In this document: in pieces, positions 14,385 to 15,653 of the stretch
How the letters are laid out: each line of letters opens with the position of its first letter
How positions within the stretch are numbered: the stretch's first letter is position 1
NCBI GenBank assembly: GCA_023443515.1
Contig: JAEZUC010000170.1
Span: 1-15,653, forward strand
Source of the DNA: Bacillota bacterium
GTDB taxonomy: Bacteria; Bacillota; Clostridia; Acetivibrionales; DSM-1351
DNA: 15,653 nt
Reading direction: 5' to 3'
Notes under the pieces: generated by a model
The model's database searches: none
What the model saw: the letters and a program-made list of their open reading frames with translations, nothing else
Told to the model about the DNA's origin: nothing
Position numbers and translations under genes: made by a program

Positions 14385-15653
14385 ATGATTAATTTGCTGA
14401 AGCTACTAGACGATCTCAAACTATCCTACGAACTCTATGGGGAAAAATCAAGGATACCTGAATATGTTGTTTCTTCCTTCTATGGCACAAAGTCCTCTGC
14501 AAAGAGTGAACAAGACAGTATTACTATTCTGGATATTTCAGCCTTTACTTTTGAAAAAGTGTCCATTTTCAAGAATTCTTGCATTCTTTGTGGTGAAGAT
14601 ATTCAGAAACTGAACGATATAAAAAGCACATTACTTAAAAAGCGTTTTGACATAGGCATTCTTCTTATTACAGAACCGATAAAAGGAAAATTACTTCATA
14701 AAAAAATAGAAGGGGCAATCAAAGAAGAAGCAAGATACCTGCATCATCTGATTTACAAGGATTATATAAATCTTGTTAATATGCTGACAAAGGGAGCAGA
14801 TATCAGTGACATAGAGAGCATTGCCTACAAGGTAATCGGAAATCCAATGATTATCACAGATGCCAGCTTTAAAGTATTTAGCTACTCGAAGGGAATAGAA
14901 ATAAATGATCCTATTTGGAACAATATAGTTTACAACGAGTATTGCCCCTCGGATATAGTGAACATATTACAAAGAAATGGATTTTGGGATCGTCTTAATA
15001 AGTCTGAATATCCTTTGTTTGCAGAAGGAGAAGAGTTTTCAAAGCATGTAAGAAGGGCAGTAGTAAAAGTAAAGTCAGAAGAAGAAGTAAAAGGCTATAT
15101 TGCTCTTTTGGAATACAACAAAAAGATTACAGACACAGACCTGCAAATACTGAGAATGATTGCGGAGCTCATCGGAGCAAAACTTACAGAGGAAAATGCA
15201 GTCTCCAGGGCAAGAGAGCAGTTATCAAAAGAATTTATAAGCGATTTGCTAAATGGTGTTGTTATTAACGAGAAAATGGCTATCGATAGGGCCTCCTCTA
15301 TTAATTGGACTGCAAAGAAGTACTTTGCGGTGATAAATATCAGTTGTAAAAATAGAGAGGAATATATCGGAGATTATGTGGAAGGAATCTTAAATGTTAT
15401 TCAACGTTATGCACCCTCAAGCAAGTGGAATCTAAGTTTAAAAAATCTTTATGTCATTGCAAATTTTAATAAAAAAGATGAATACAAAAGCTTGATGGAA
15501 AAAGGAATTTCCAATTACTGCAGATTAAATAAACTTCATGCTGGAGTAGGAAGGACAGTTGAGAAGTTCTTGGATATCTATAAAAGCTTCGAAGAGTCAA
15601 AAAAGGCAATTGAGATATCACAGTCTTTGTCCTATTATAAAGAAAAATCGAGA
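14385..15653 (+). CDS. PucR/CdaR-family transcriptional regulator (3' partial)
   Basis: The ATG at 14385 has an AAGGAG ribosome-binding site 8 bp upstream, and the frame stays open for 423 codons to the window end. The first 270 or so residues form an N-terminal sensory region of unclear type. They are followed by the block F-I-S-D-L-L-N-G at 284-291, common where the CdaR GGDEF-like domain of PucR-type regulators begins, and by H-A-G-V-G-R-T at 385-391 with S-K-K-A-I-E from 405, which match the end of that domain. The DNA-binding PucR C-terminal helix-turn-helix would be expected next, beyond the window. Family members sense small metabolites and often regulate catabolic genes. Its target is unknown. 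It is separated from the xylanase by a terminator and is probably its own unit or the head of a downstream one. The start is well supported; the family call rests on motif patterns. Confidence 0.75.
   Translation, partial: MINLLKLLDDLKLSYELYGEKSRIPEYVVSSFYGTKSSAKSEQDSITILDISAFTFEKVSIFKNSCILCGEDIQKLNDIKSTLLKKRFDIGILLITEPIKGKLLHKKIEGAIKEEARYLHHLIYKDYINLVNMLTKGADISDIESIAYKVIGNPMIITDASFKVFSYSKGIEINDPIWNNIVYNEYCPSDIVNILQRNGFWDRLNKSEYPLFAEGEEFSKHVRRAVVKVKSEEEVKGYIALLEYNKKITDTDLQILRMIAELIGAKLTEENAVSRAREQLSKEFISDLLNGVVINEKMAIDRASSINWTAKKYFAVINISCKNREEYIGDYVEGILNVIQRYAPSSKWNLSLKNLYVIANFNKKDEYKSLMEKGISNYCRLNKLHAGVGRTVEKFLDIYKSFEESKKAIEISQSLSYYKEKSR

Noticed and set aside
1..15653. CRISPR arrays, insertion sequences, tRNA or rRNA genes, integrase or attachment sites
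   Set aside because: I looked for regularly spaced repeats, transposase motifs and tRNA-like TTCRA loops and found none I could support.

Overview
The window reads as chromosomal DNA of an AT-rich, anaerobic, cellulosome-producing Firmicute, most like the Ruminiclostridium group (C. cellulolyticum, C. papyrosolvens, C. josui). The main evidence is a secreted GH10 xylanase ending in a type I dockerin whose repeats carry Ala-Ile and Ala-Leu at the cohesin-recognition positions, together with oxygen-sensitive enzyme families (2-hydroxyacyl-CoA dehydratase-like, HemN-like radical SAM). The species is inferred, not proven. All genes lie on the + strand.

Region 1 (1-12234) is the 3' part of a polyketide biosynthetic cluster. 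It opens inside a large modular PKS whose 5' end lies outside the window. The visible order is ACP, KS (catalytic His replaced by Asn), degenerate AT remnant, ACP, KS (complete triad), degenerate AT remnant, stop. No working AT, no reductive domain and no thioesterase is visible, so the enzyme is probably a trans-AT PKS fed by a separate acyltransferase. Two subunits of the benzoyl-CoA reductase / 2-hydroxyglutaryl-CoA dehydratase family follow 15 bp apart, and a HemN-like radical SAM enzyme follows after 4 bp. An isoprenylcysteine-methyltransferase-like membrane protein and an ABC-2 exporter (ATPase and permease overlapping by ATGA) come next. A strong intrinsic terminator with a 15-bp perfect stem closes the unit.

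The likely logic is that the PKS builds an acyl-ACP chain, the iron-sulfur heterodimer and the radical SAM enzyme modify it by oxygen-independent radical chemistry, the membrane methyltransferase may methylate it, and the ABC transporter exports it. I cannot tie this set to a known compound. A ketyl-radical dehydratase-type pair sitting inside a PKS operon is the most interesting feature of the window.

Region 2 (12235-14195) holds an extended -10 promoter, a roughly 570-nt gene-free leader that looks like structured RNA, the dockerin-bearing GH10 xylanase, and its terminator. It has no evident functional link to the PKS cluster.

Region 3 (14196-15653) holds a short intergenic region with a candidate promoter and an overlapping inverted repeat, then the first 423 codons of a PucR/CdaR-type transcriptional regulator that runs off the window before its expected C-terminal helix-turn-helix.
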